Shown here piece by piece: positions 1 to 8,424 of a DNA stretch of 64,000 nucleotides (position 1 is the first letter of the stretch; each line of letters starts with the position of its first letter). The position numbers and the translations under genes are program-made. The stretch is from Pseudoalteromonas atlantica (lineage in GTDB: Bacteria; Pseudomonadota; Gammaproteobacteria; Enterobacterales; Alteromonadaceae): positions 1 through 64,000 of the forward strand of contig BJUT01000005.1 in NCBI GenBank assembly GCA_007988745.1. Direction: 5' to 3'. The notes under the pieces were generated by a model. The model did no database searches and was not told the DNA's origin. It saw only the letters and a program-made list of their open reading frames with translations.

Positions 1-44
1 TAGCATTCAAATCTACGGCCTAATTATATTACTAAAGGATTATT

Positions 45-539
45 GTGAAATACTCTAGGGTTTTAGTCTTTTCAGTAGGCTTGTATTTATTGCTAGTTGC
101 CTTATCAACAATAGCAACAAAGATTGTTGGCTTTGATGAGATGATTCAAAGCACATCATACATTTATACTCAATACGTCCTCGGTTTTGTAGCCTCTTTA
201 ATCGTTTATTTATATCTAGGGTATAGGCAAACAGTGAGTCCGTATATATACCCCTTTTTAGTTGCGGCTGTTTATTGGTTTATTAACTTAAGTGTCGGTG
301 CCTTACTATCTATACTGTTGGAAATAACAATGGAGCCTTTAATATATTTGATTCCAGTTTTGCTGCATGTAATCGCTGTTTTATTAGGGACGCTACTTGG
401 TATTCAATTACGTAGTAAAAAATTTAGCGTAATAAAAATTGTTAATCAGAACCTAAGCTGCTGGTTTTGCTATCTCACTCTAACCTTAACCAACAATCTT
501 GCAGCCTATTTATTTGGCATAAGTAAGAAAGGAATTTGA
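45..539 (+). CDS. Unrecognised 4-TM membrane protein
   Basis: 164-residue hydrophobic protein that I do not recognise. Hydrophobic segments lie near residues 5-27, 42-60, 68-94 and 98-122, followed by a more polar tail with two close cysteines (SCWFCYL), so it is probably a four-helix inner-membrane protein. The start is GTG, preceded by an AAAGGA ribosome-binding sequence at 34-39. Its TGA stop overlaps the TTG start of the next gene (TTGA), so the two are probably translated together. No function can be assigned. Confidence 0.6.
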   Translation: MKYSRVLVFSVGLYLLLVALSTIATKIVGFDEMIQSTSYIYTQYVLGFVASLIVYLYLGYRQTVSPYIYPFLVAAVYWFINLSVGALLSILLEITMEPLIYLIPVLLHVIAVLLGTLLGIQLRSKKFSVIKIVNQNLSCWFCYLTLTLTNNLAAYLFGISKKGI

Positions 540-1054
540 ATTTGCTATTCGATTGGTTTAGCGCTGAAAAGCCTAATGTTTATTTGGGATCGTTAGCTGT
601 AGTTAATAATAGCCACTTTTCTAAGGTAGAGTCGTTTTTTTATATAACGGGCGATTCACTTGAAGATCATATGCACCAAAAACTTGAAGAGGTTTTTTGC
701 CTTCATAGTATTTCGTCTATTAAAGAGCCCAAAAAGTCAGATATTGGTTTAGATGTGGTTATAGTTACTTTGCATGGTGGCGATGCATTCACTGTGGATT
801 TTGATACTGCTATTATTCCGCTTTTTTGGCGTCCAAAAGTTAAATTAGTGTCGCGCTTGTATAACATTGAGCACAATAAGACGATTAAAACGTTTAGTGT
901 TTCCAAGTCTATTACATGGCGCGAATTCATAGCTAAAAAATTTAGCTTAAGAAGTTTTTTTCGTTGGGGCCCTTTGTATCATAACGAAGACATGGAAATA
1001 CTGTTGTATAAAGCATGCTACGAGTTATTAAATAAAATGCGAAAAGCTATTTAA
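536..1054 (+). CDS. Unrecognised soluble protein, coupled to upstream membrane protein
   Basis: 172 residues with no clear signal peptide and no family I recognise. It begins MNLLFDWFSAEKPN and has a basic C-terminal third (KKFSLRSFFRWG). The first candidate start is the TTG overlapping the preceding stop codon. An in-frame TTG six bases later (542) sits better behind the AAAGGA sequence at 528-533 and may be the true start. Overlap with the membrane protein suggests that the two form a small operon and may act together. Confidence 0.5.
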   Translation: MNLLFDWFSAEKPNVYLGSLAVVNNSHFSKVESFFYITGDSLEDHMHQKLEEVFCLHSISSIKEPKKSDIGLDVVIVTLHGGDAFTVDFDTAIIPLFWRPKVKLVSRLYNIEHNKTIKTFSVSKSITWREFIAKKFSLRSFFRWGPLYHNEDMEILLYKACYELLNKMRKAI

Positions 1055-1159
1055 CCTGTAGCAATAACAAGCATACTTAAATAGCTGAACACAGAAAATA
1101 GTTCACTTTGTTATTAATGGCAGGTTTTATTTTTAAACTTTACAAGGCGTTAGTGGCTT

Positions 1160-1528
1160 ATGGATAATCCACGATTAGATTCAGAAGATAGAAAACCTAT
1201 TTGGGATGCGTTGCAAATGTTTTGGATGGATATTGAGCCATCTGATGAGCTAGAAAACGCTATAGCTACGTGTGCTAAATCTAAGTATTCAATTTTAGAA
1301 TTAGAGTATATCTACTGGAATGAGGTTTACCCTGCTGTTAATCAGAATTTTGCACAGCCAATACCTGAGTGGACTGGCTATGATATTGAGCAGTTATCAA
1401 AGTTAATAATTGCAAACGCAGGCAGAGTTAAACCAACTAAGTACAAGTTATTGCATTTTGGGGCTAACAACTGGTGGAAAGAAATAGCCAGCGGTATAAC
1501 AAAATATCGAAAAGACATTAGTAAATAA
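1160..1528 (+). CDS. Small protein of unknown function (DUF7079-like)
   Basis: 122-residue acidic cytoplasmic protein opening with a pattern of the type R-x-P-I-W-x-A-L, then W-M-D-I-E and an E-L-E-Y-I-Y-W-N-E-V-Y-P block. I associate this pattern with a small family of unknown function, recalled as DUF7079, but I could not verify it. There is no transmembrane segment or signal peptide. It stands alone with 105 bases upstream and about 330 downstream, and has no convincing Shine-Dalgarno sequence. Confidence 0.5.
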   Translation: MDNPRLDSEDRKPIWDALQMFWMDIEPSDELENAIATCAKSKYSILELEYIYWNEVYPAVNQNFAQPIPEWTGYDIEQLSKLIIANAGRVKPTKYKLLHFGANNWWKEIASGITKYRKDISK

Positions 1529-1859
1529 CTGGCTGAACACCATACTAATTAGCTAATTTTATGAGGCTTTTACTAGTCAGGTATTTATACTGAGCGTAGC
1601 AGCGACGCACAGATCAGTATTTCGATTTTAAAGCACTAACTGGCTTAAACTAAGTAAAAGCTATATCAGCCGCATTTATTAAATACAGCTATTCAAACAC
1701 AATCCCCCAAACACAGCTAAGCATAGAAGCTTCGCCAAATAACGTTATTTTAGTAAACGCGAGTTCATATTGCGGTGTGTAATATCTTTACACGCATTTT
1801 AAGTTAGGCGTTCGTACTGGGCGCTTATTTTTAGACTCCCTTTATTAGAGATACTTTTT
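1529..1859. other. Intergenic region without a gene
   Basis: About 330 bases with no plausible coding sequence. The one visible structure is a 7-bp inverted repeat, ATACTGA at 1587-1593 and TCAGTAT at 1614-1620, enclosing a GC-richer 20-base loop. This could be a weak hairpin. The rest should hold the promoter of the glucan gene that starts at 1860. Confidence 0.4.
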
Positions 1860-3398
1860 ATGAAGTTAAAGTTATTTATTGCCGCTATTATTGCCTCCTC
1901 TGTGTCGTTACACGCGGCGCAAGCACAAGCAAGTGCTAAGTTTACTTTTGAAGACTTAAAAGCGTTGGCAAAAGCCTCTGCCAAAAAGCCTTATACGCCT
2001 GTGGAAGTGCCAGCACCTGAGCTTATCGATAAAATTACCTATGACGAACATTGGAAAATACGCTTTAAAGAAGATGAAACCCTCTACCCAAATGGCAAAA
2101 AGGCACCGGTGCAATTATTTTACCCTGGGCGATATTTTCCTAAGCCGGTAAGTATTTTCATCAGAGATGATAAAAACAACGTTAAAGAACTGCCTTTTAG
2201 TAATGCACTTTTTGATATGCCTGAAGATAGCCCTGCCGACGACCTGCCAGAAGGGTTTGGGTTCGCAGGCTTTAGAATTATGCGCCCTGATATAAAACCA
2301 GATTGGATATCGTTTTTGGGGGCGTCTTATTTTAGAACTGATGGCCCTCAGGGGCAATATGGGTTGTCGGCTCGCGGTATTGCAATAAATACCGGTATGA
2401 GTGAGCCAGAAGAATTTCCACGCTTTTCGGCATTTTGGTTAGGCCCTGCAGAAAATAAAGGTGAGAGCATGTCTGTGTGGGCATTGCTTGAGGGGCCCTC
2501 TGTTACAGGTGCTTATCGGTTTGGTTTGAGTAAAGACAACAAAGAGGCCAAAGGGCATGTTACCTCTGTAAGTGCTAATTTGTATATGCGCGCCGATGTT
2601 GAGCGCTTAGGTATAGCGCCGCTAACCAGCATGTACTGGTACTCAGAAAAAGATAAAACGGTAGCGAAAGACTGGCGTCCAGAAATTCACGACAGCGATG
2701 GCTTAGCGATTCATACTGGGTCGGGCCAGTATATTTGGCGACCGTTAAATAATCCGCAGTCGGTGTCGACCAATAGCTTTATTGATGAGAACCCTAAAGG
2801 CTTTGGTTTAATCCAAAGAGACCGTGACTTTAATAACTACCAAGACGACGGCGTGTTTTACAATAAGCGTTCATCAGCGTGGATCAAGCCTACGGGTGAT
2901 TGGGGGAGAGGCGCTGTGCAGCTAATTGAAATCCCAACTAAAGATGAAACGTTTGATAACATTGTTGCCTATTGGGTGCCTGAAAAAGAGGTACGTAAAG
3001 GCGATGAGTTTACCTTTTCTTATGATATTGAGTGGCGTCCACTCGATCCAAAATCAAAAAACCTAGCAAGTGTTGTTAATACTCGCCAAGGACAGGGCGG
3101 AATTCCTGGCCAGCCTATTCCTGAGGGCGTAAACAAAATGGTGATTGATTTTGAAGGCCCAGTATTTAAAGGCCTAGATAGAGAAAGCGGCATAAAGCCT
3201 ATTGTTGAAGCCAGTAACGGCGAAATACTTGAGCCAATTGGTGCTTACCCAATAGTGGGTAGCAACCAATGGCGATTAGCATTTGACTACAAACAGAGCA
3301 ATAACGACCCCGTAAGCATACGCGCATATTTGGTTGATAAAAGCGAAGAGGCGATAACCGAAACATGGGTAAGTGATGCAAAAGTAACGATTGAGTAA
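1860..3398 (+). CDS. opgG: Periplasmic glucan biosynthesis protein (OpgG/OpgD, MdoG family)
   Basis: 512 residues. A Sec signal peptide spans about residues 1-22 (cleavage after HAAQA). The mature protein follows the OpgG/MdoG fold from end to end, with recognisable blocks GFAGFRIM, LGASYFR, GLSARGIAI, EEFPRF, LTSMYWY, HDSDGLAIH, WRPLNNP, GFGLIQRDRDF and SAWIKPTGDWG. The family matures osmoregulated periplasmic glucans made by the membrane synthase OpgH. The Sec-type rather than Tat-type leader and the length near 510 fit OpgG better than OpgD. No opgH gene lies next to it, which is unusual because opgG and opgH usually form an operon, so this may be an orphan paralogue. Confidence 0.85.
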   Translation: MKLKLFIAAIIASSVSLHAAQAQASAKFTFEDLKALAKASAKKPYTPVEVPAPELIDKITYDEHWKIRFKEDETLYPNGKKAPVQLFYPGRYFPKPVSIFIRDDKNNVKELPFSNALFDMPEDSPADDLPEGFGFAGFRIMRPDIKPDWISFLGASYFRTDGPQGQYGLSARGIAINTGMSEPEEFPRFSAFWLGPAENKGESMSVWALLEGPSVTGAYRFGLSKDNKEAKGHVTSVSANLYMRADVERLGIAPLTSMYWYSEKDKTVAKDWRPEIHDSDGLAIHTGSGQYIWRPLNNPQSVSTNSFIDENPKGFGLIQRDRDFNNYQDDGVFYNKRSSAWIKPTGDWGRGAVQLIEIPTKDETFDNIVAYWVPEKEVRKGDEFTFSYDIEWRPLDPKSKNLASVVNTRQGQGGIPGQPIPEGVNKMVIDFEGPVFKGLDRESGIKPIVEASNGEILEPIGAYPIVGSNQWRLAFDYKQSNNDPVSIRAYLVDKSEEAITETWVSDAKVTIE

Positions 3399-3413
3399 CT
3401 ATAAAAATTAAAG

Positions 3414-3449
3414 CGGGTGGCCCTATAATTAGTTTTATGTAGCCACCCG
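3414..3449 (+). terminator. Possible hairpin terminator after opgG
   Basis: Eight-base-pair GC-rich stem, CGGGTGGC (3414-3421) with GCCACCCG (3442-3449), 16 bases past the opgG stop. There is no clear T-run after it, so the assignment is tentative. Confidence 0.4.
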
Positions 3450-3665
3450 AATAACTGCAAAATAAATGTTTTTAGTGAAGGTTAGCTAAAGCAATTCTGT
3501 TATTTCAATATACATCTAATGCTTAGTTATAAATTTAACATGCTTGGCTAACTACTTGGTGAATTTGGCTATTTTAAGTTGCTCCTACTTGTTTTTAAGT
3601 TTGCTTGTGTGAATAATGAACATTCGCTCAGAACAATAATAAAAGTAATTAAATTAAGGATGAAT

Positions 3666-3977
3666 ATGAAACTTTACCCGTACTCAACAATTAAAACAGA
3701 AAACCTTAAGGGCCTGCTTATCGCTTCTAGAGTGCTTGGGTTTTTGAGTTATATACTGTTTTTTATAGCTATTTGCATTGGTTTATTTGGTGTTTTTTCT
3801 AACCTTGGCGCACCTAAAGATTTAGGGAATGGAATAGTTATGTCTGCACCAAATGCCGGTTTACCTGTGATGATAATGTCAATTTGGGGTGCAGTTTCTG
3901 CAGTTTGTATTTTAGCTTTTAGTGGCTTATGTGCAGCTGTTGTATCATGCGAATACAAATATACAAAGTCGGTTTAG
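3666..3977 (+). CDS. Small two-TM membrane protein
   Basis: 103 residues from the ATG at 3666 (MKLYPYSTIKTENLKG), chosen because AAGGA at 3656-3660 is well placed. The open frame extends 29 codons further upstream without a ribosome site. Two hydrophobic segments are visible, about residues 22-44 (LGFLSYILFFIAICIGLF) and 68-92 (VMIMSIWGAVSAVCILAF), so both ends are probably cytoplasmic. I see no family signature; layouts like this are common in Alteromonadales genomes. A strong stem-loop follows at 3991-4029. Confidence 0.55.
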   Translation: MKLYPYSTIKTENLKGLLIASRVLGFLSYILFFIAICIGLFGVFSNLGAPKDLGNGIVMSAPNAGLPVMIMSIWGAVSAVCILAFSGLCAAVVSCEYKYTKSV

Positions 3978-3990
3978 CTATATACCGGCG

Positions 3991-4029
3991 TATTTAGATA
4001 GTAAAAACGGGGCTTCTACTATCTAAATA
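3991..4029 (+). terminator. Stem-loop terminator
   Basis: Perfect 13-bp inverted repeat, TATTTAGATAGTA (3991-4003) and TACTATCTAAATA (4017-4029), with a 13-base loop, directly after the small membrane protein and followed by an AT-rich tail. Confidence 0.55.
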
Positions 4030-4320
4030 TTTATTTGTAAGACTTGGTTAACTACCGCGAACAAATCTAAATTTTTTGTTCTTCTTCCTTATCTCAATAG
4101 CCTGATATTCGTTTTAATAATAATACAAAAGCAAATCTACCTTAGTCTTTAATACATCCAAACTGTAGCTAATTTACCTTGATAAACCCTAATTTATAGT
4201 TAAAATGGCCGGCTTATTTAACGAATGTACCTACTTTATTACTGACATAGTAATAAAAGCTGCATTAATAGATGTAAATACTAAGCGTGCAATTTTATGG
4301 TGTGTTATTTACCTCGTTTT

Positions 4321-4364
4321 ATACCAATCCTCCAAATAGGTTACTTAATTAAGCGAATTGGTAT
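4321..4364. repeat. Short inverted-repeat element (ATACCAAT ends)
   Basis: ATACCAAT at 4321-4328 and its complement ATTGGTAT at 4357-4364 enclose 28 AT-rich bases. The termini resemble those of the larger 14767-14927 element (ATACCAAC...GTTGGTAT), suggesting related dispersed palindromic repeats. It lies in the 417-base gap before the YrbL-like gene. The rest of that gap shows no gene. Confidence 0.45.
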
Positions 4365-4394
4365 TTGTAAATTTACGTTAGGACGAAAATTGGT

Positions 4395-4955
4395 TTGATC
4401 TCATTGAACGACGATTTAATTGTAGGTAAAGGGGCGCATAGAACGTGTTGCAGGCACCCTGAGGCACATAATTTATGTATAAAAGTAAGCCATGAAGGGT
4501 TTTCGCAGGAGCAAGATCAAGAGCTGGCTTATTATAAGCGACTTAGTAACCGGAACATTCAGTGGCAGTTGTTAGCGCGATACCATGGTACGGTACACAC
4601 CAATATTGGCACAGGGTACGTGTTTGACTTAGTGATTGATGCAAATAATCAGCCGGCTAAAACGCTAGAATATTATTTAAATCAGCCAAATAGTGAAGCC
4701 TTAGCCGAGCCACTATTAAATTTAAAAGATTATTTATTACACAATTTAGTGATCACTAAAGAAATAAAACCACGCAATATAGCGTGTGTTAATAATAACG
4801 GCACCATTGAGCGGTGTGTTGTTGTTGATGATATTGGTAATACTGAGTTTTTTCCTATTAGTAATTACGTGAGCTCATCGGCTAAGCGTAAAATAAATAG
4901 AAAATGGCAGCGCTTTGAAGCGAGTTTAAATGAGCTTGGCTTAAGCCTTAATTAA
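4395..4955 (+). CDS. YrbL family protein (PhoP-regulon type)
   Basis: 186 residues matching the YrbL-PhoP_reg family, whose fold is distantly kinase-like. Visible hallmarks are the N-terminal L-x(4)-V-G-K-G-A-H-R-x-C-C-R-H-P, then L-C-I-K-V (the lysine position of a kinase-like lobe), E-L-x-Y-Y-K-R-L, the stretch KDYLLHNLVITKEIKPRNIA, and VVVDDIGN. The catalytic-loop-like D is replaced here (LLHNLVI), as in the rest of the family. The start is TTG at 4395. In enterobacteria yrbL is under PhoP/BasR control, but its biochemical role is unsettled. It is monocistronic here. Confidence 0.75.
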   Translation: MISLNDDLIVGKGAHRTCCRHPEAHNLCIKVSHEGFSQEQDQELAYYKRLSNRNIQWQLLARYHGTVHTNIGTGYVFDLVIDANNQPAKTLEYYLNQPNSEALAEPLLNLKDYLLHNLVITKEIKPRNIACVNNNGTIERCVVVDDIGNTEFFPISNYVSSSAKRKINRKWQRFEASLNELGLSLN

Positions 4956-5065
4956 GTTTTAAACACCGATTTTAAATACTGGCTTTACTTAATAACCACA
5001 GCCCCGTTTAATACGCAGGGCTAAGCTAACAGCACATAGCCTACCCTGCGTTTAATAACCGTTAG

Positions 5066-6352
5066 TTACTCTTCTAACTCTTTTACATACAGCATGAGTG
5101 CGCTGTACATTACGCTAAGGGCTTTTGTTACATCCTCATCAATAACAGCTTCTGCGGGGTGATGGCTTATCCCGCCAGGGCTGCGTATAAATAGCATGCC
5201 CACAGGGCAAATAGGAGCAATAGCCATGGCATCGTGCCCAGCGCCAGAGGCAAGTGAAGGCGAGGCTTGGTTATTCAATTTACAGGCACTGCTAAACAAT
5301 TGTTGAATTTGAGTGTCGCACGCTACGGCGTCGGCCGCATGTGTCCATTGCCAATCAAGCGTTAAATTACGCGATGTAGCAATTTGATCGGCGCGGGTAT
5401 GTATTGCATTAAGTAATACTGCTAGGTCGGTATCATTTTGTGCGCGTGCATCTAGGCTTATGGTCGTTTTACCGGCAATAACATTTGTAGCGCCTGGGCG
5501 AGCATGAATTTGCCCTACGGTGGCTACTTCACCATTACTCGCGTTTTTTGCTAGTTGCTCTATGGCAAGGGTAAGCTCGGCGCACCCAACTAACGAATCT
5601 TGGCGTAAGTTCATTGGCGTAGTGCCTGCATGGCCGCTTTGGCCTGTTAGGGTGATCATAGCGCGTTTGGCGCCAGCAATAGCGGTTACTACGCCTAGCG
5701 CCTGGTTTACCGATTCAAGCACTGGGCCTTGCTCTATGTGGGTTTCCCAATAACCGAGTAATTCGTTTTTGTTAAGGGCGGCTTTAGCGTAATCATCAGG
5801 GTTTAGGCCAAAATCAAGCATGGCTTGGCGCATACTAATGCCGTTTGTATCTTGTATATTTAACCACTGGGGGTCAAACTCGTTCGCCAGTGCTTTTGAG
5901 CCAATTAACGTGGTGGCAAAGCGGGTGCCTTCTTCATCACAAAAGCCCACTACATCTAAATGAAATGGTAAATCAAGCTTAAGCGTGTGTGCAAGGGCGG
6001 CTATTTCAATACCGAGTAGCACACCTAAAATACCATCAAATGCACCGGCGTTTGGTACGGTGTCTAGGTGTGAGCCAATAATTAATCGTTTAGCGTTTGG
6101 GTTAGATGATGCTAAGCGCCCCCATAAATTGCCGACTTCGTCTTGCCACGATTGCATGCCCGCCTCAGCCATCCATTCAGCAGTGACACGGTTACACTCT
6201 TTGTGCTCTTTAGATAAATACACACGGTGAATGCCACCTTGCATTTGCGATAGGCCACTGAGCGTTTTACAGCGCAATAACGCGCGCGCGGCAAATTTAT
6301 TAGCCAGCTCACTGTTTAATAATGGCTCATGGAGGGGGCTTGCAATCGTCAT
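5066..6352 (-). CDS. allC: Allantoate amidohydrolase (M20 Zn hydrolase)
   Basis: 428 residues of the M20/carbamoyl-amidohydrolase family. Metal-ligand motifs are visible: GSHLDT (H95), AFDG (D106), CDEEGTRF (E141), THIEQG (H205), SGHAGTTP, GAGHDAMA and SHHPAE near the C terminus. This is the full set expected of a di-metal allantoate amidohydrolase, ureidoglycolate-type hydrolase or N-carbamoyl amino-acid hydrolase. Placement next to an ureidoglycine-glyoxylate aminotransferase favours allantoate to (S)-ureidoglycine. A good AGGA ribosome site precedes the ATG, and the gene starts 14 bases after the aminotransferase stop. It is the last gene of the five-gene operon that begins at 11200. Confidence 0.8.
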   Translation of the reverse strand: MTIASPLHEPLLNSELANKFAARALLRCKTLSGLSQMQGGIHRVYLSKEHKECNRVTAEWMAEAGMQSWQDEVGNLWGRLASSNPNAKRLIIGSHLDTVPNAGAFDGILGVLLGIEIAALAHTLKLDLPFHLDVVGFCDEEGTRFATTLIGSKALANEFDPQWLNIQDTNGISMRQAMLDFGLNPDDYAKAALNKNELLGYWETHIEQGPVLESVNQALGVVTAIAGAKRAMITLTGQSGHAGTTPMNLRQDSLVGCAELTLAIEQLAKNASNGEVATVGQIHARPGATNVIAGKTTISLDARAQNDTDLAVLLNAIHTRADQIATSRNLTLDWQWTHAADAVACDTQIQQLFSSACKLNNQASPSLASGAGHDAMAIAPICPVGMLFIRSPGGISHHPAEAVIDEDVTKALSVMYSALMLYVKELEE

Positions 6353-6366
6353 GCTAAATCCTTTTT

Positions 6367-7596
6367 TTATTTATAATGGGCTAGGGCGGCAATAGCGGCT
6401 TCGCCTTTAGGGCCTTTGTAACCATTGGCGTGTAAGCAGGCATCTAGGCTTGCCAATGTTTGTAATACGGCATCTTTACGGGCGTTGTAACCCATGGTGC
6501 CAATACGCCAAATTTTGCCATGCAGCGGGCCAAACGAGGTGCCAATTTCAATACCAAAGTCGGTTAGCATTTGTCCGCGTACGTGGTCAGCATTAATGCC
6601 CTCGGGTATATAAACACCCACTACGTTGTTCATTTTATGGTTTAAGTCGCCAAATACGTTTAAGCCCAGCGCTTGAATACCCGTTAGCATGGCATCGCCG
6701 TGTAACTTGTGGCGGGCAACGCAGTTATCTACGCCTTCTTCAATAACAATGCGAGCACATTCTGATGCGCAATACAGCATACTGGTGGCTTCTGTGTGGT
6801 GGTTAAGGCGCTCTTCGCCCCAGTAATTCATGATCATGCCTAAATCAAAGTAGTTTGAGCGTACAAATGGCTCGGTGCCGTCGGTATGCTGCGCGGTACG
6901 AATACCCGCTTCTACTTTTTTGCGTTTTTGGATCCAATCGGCGCATTTATCGCTCAGTGTTAAAGGGGCAGAGCCAGACGGGCCACCTAAACATTTTTGC
7001 AAACCAACCGAAAGCGCATCGAGTTTCCACTCATCGGCGGGTAAATCGTTACCTACAATCGAAGCGGTGGCATCGCAGTAAAATAATACGTCGTGCTTTT
7101 GGCAAATATCGCCAATGTTTTCAAGTGGTTGGTTCATGGTTGTAGAGGTATCGCCCTGTACCATAGCAAGTACATGGGGTTTTACATCAACAATGGCTTT
7201 TTCTATTTGTTCGGGGGTAAATACCTCGCCCCACGGGACTTCTATGGTGTGTACTTTTGCGCCTACGCGCTCGGCTATTTCAGCAAGCAAGTGGCCAAAG
7301 CGGCCCATAATGGGCACCAGTACTTTATCGCCTGGGCGTAAAATAGAGCATAAAACGGCTTCTATGCCTGCGCGCGATGTGCCATCAACTAACATGGTCC
7401 ATTCGTTTTTGGTTTTAAAAATTTCGCGATAGCGGGCCATGGTTTCGTTCATAAAACCGGTCATTACTGGGTCGTATTGGCCAATTAGCTGCGCCGACAT
7501 AGCACGTAGCACGCGTGGATCTGCGTTTATTGGGCCTGGGCCCATGAGTAATCGCTGTGGCGGATTTAAAGTTTGAATTTGCGTGTCGCTAAACAT
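6367..7596 (-). CDS. pucG: (S)-ureidoglycine-glyoxylate aminotransferase
   Basis: 409-residue fold-type I PLP aminotransferase of the alanine-glyoxylate/PucG group. It opens with the family block LMGPGPINADPRVLRAMS and Q-Y-D-P. The PLP lysine is K201 in SVGLQKCLGGPSGSAPL, and YCDATAS supplies the aspartate that contacts the PLP ring. The PucG activity transfers the amino group of ureidoglycine to glyoxylate, giving oxalurate and glycine. GGGAG lies eight bases before the ATG. The gene is sandwiched between the TSUP transporter (3-base gap) and allC. A plain alanine- or serine-glyoxylate aminotransferase cannot be excluded on sequence alone, but the neighbours argue for the purine role. Confidence 0.8.
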   Translation of the reverse strand: MFSDTQIQTLNPPQRLLMGPGPINADPRVLRAMSAQLIGQYDPVMTGFMNETMARYREIFKTKNEWTMLVDGTSRAGIEAVLCSILRPGDKVLVPIMGRFGHLLAEIAERVGAKVHTIEVPWGEVFTPEQIEKAIVDVKPHVLAMVQGDTSTTMNQPLENIGDICQKHDVLFYCDATASIVGNDLPADEWKLDALSVGLQKCLGGPSGSAPLTLSDKCADWIQKRKKVEAGIRTAQHTDGTEPFVRSNYFDLGMIMNYWGEERLNHHTEATSMLYCASECARIVIEEGVDNCVARHKLHGDAMLTGIQALGLNVFGDLNHKMNNVVGVYIPEGINADHVRGQMLTDFGIEIGTSFGPLHGKIWRIGTMGYNARKDAVLQTLASLDACLHANGYKGPKGEAAIAALAHYK

Positions 7597-7599
7597 GTT

Positions 7600-8424
7600 T
7601 TAGGCTCCCAGAGTCTGAATAAGCATACGAATGCCCGTTATCATTAATACAACGGCAAAGGCGCGTTTTAATTGTTTTTGATCTAGCTTGCTACCAATTT
7701 TTACGCCAATAGGGGCAAACAAAATAGTAAGCGGAATAATAAGTATAAAAGCAGGTAGGTTTACAAGACCCCACGTGCCAAGCGGCGCATCGGTGGGTGT
7801 AGTACCAATACTTAATAAAGTAATAACGCCCGGTAGCGCAATTAATAAGCCAAATACAGCAGCGGTGCCAACGGCAACATGAGCACGTACGTTAAACGCG
7901 TTTAGCATGGGTACGCCAATAGTGCCGCCACCTATGCCAATCATTACCGATAAACCACCGACAATACTTGCCATAATGCCTTGGCCAAATTTACCTGGTA
8001 ATTTACTAACAAGGGCAGGCGCGCCGGCTCTAAATAACATGTTTAAACTTACTAAAATGGCAATACAGGCAAACATAAGTACCAACGCATTACCGCGTAT
8101 AGAATGAGCTAAGTAGCTACATATAACGGCCATTACCAAAATAAACGGGGCCCAGTATTTAATTAAAGCAAGGTCGATATTGCCTTTTGCATGGTGCGAG
8201 CGAATAGACGAAATAGAAGTAGGCACTATGGTGGCAAGCGATGTCGCTGTGGCTATCATCATGGCCGACTCAGGGCTTACGCCAAAGCCTTGCAGTAAAA
8301 AGTACAGCACAGGCACAATTACTATGCCGCCGCCTACACCAAATAGGCCTGCTAAAATACCTGCAAAAATACCGGTTGCTATTAAGGCCGCTATAATCGG
8401 CCATTGATTTATTATTTCTGTCAT
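7600..8424 (-). CDS. TSUP (TauE/SafE) family membrane transporter
   Basis: 274 residues with about eight hydrophobic segments and the TSUP signature in two halves: GILAGLFGVGGGIVIVPVL near the N terminus and SVMIGIGGGTIGVPML in the middle. The family moves sulfite, sulfonates and other small organic anions. Its start overlaps the stop of the oxamate-hydrolase-like gene (ATGA). Because its neighbours would yield oxalurate, oxamate and oxalate, export or import of one of these dicarboxylate-like anions is a reasonable inference, but nothing in the sequence fixes the substrate. Confidence 0.75.
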   Translation of the reverse strand: MTEIINQWPIIAALIATGIFAGILAGLFGVGGGIVIVPVLYFLLQGFGVSPESAMMIATATSLATIVPTSISSIRSHHAKGNIDLALIKYWAPFILVMAVICSYLAHSIRGNALVLMFACIAILVSLNMLFRAGAPALVSKLPGKFGQGIMASIVGGLSVMIGIGGGTIGVPMLNAFNVRAHVAVGTAAVFGLLIALPGVITLLSIGTTPTDAPLGTWGLVNLPAFILIIPLTILFAPIGVKIGSKLDQKQLKRAFAVVLMITGIRMLIQTLGA

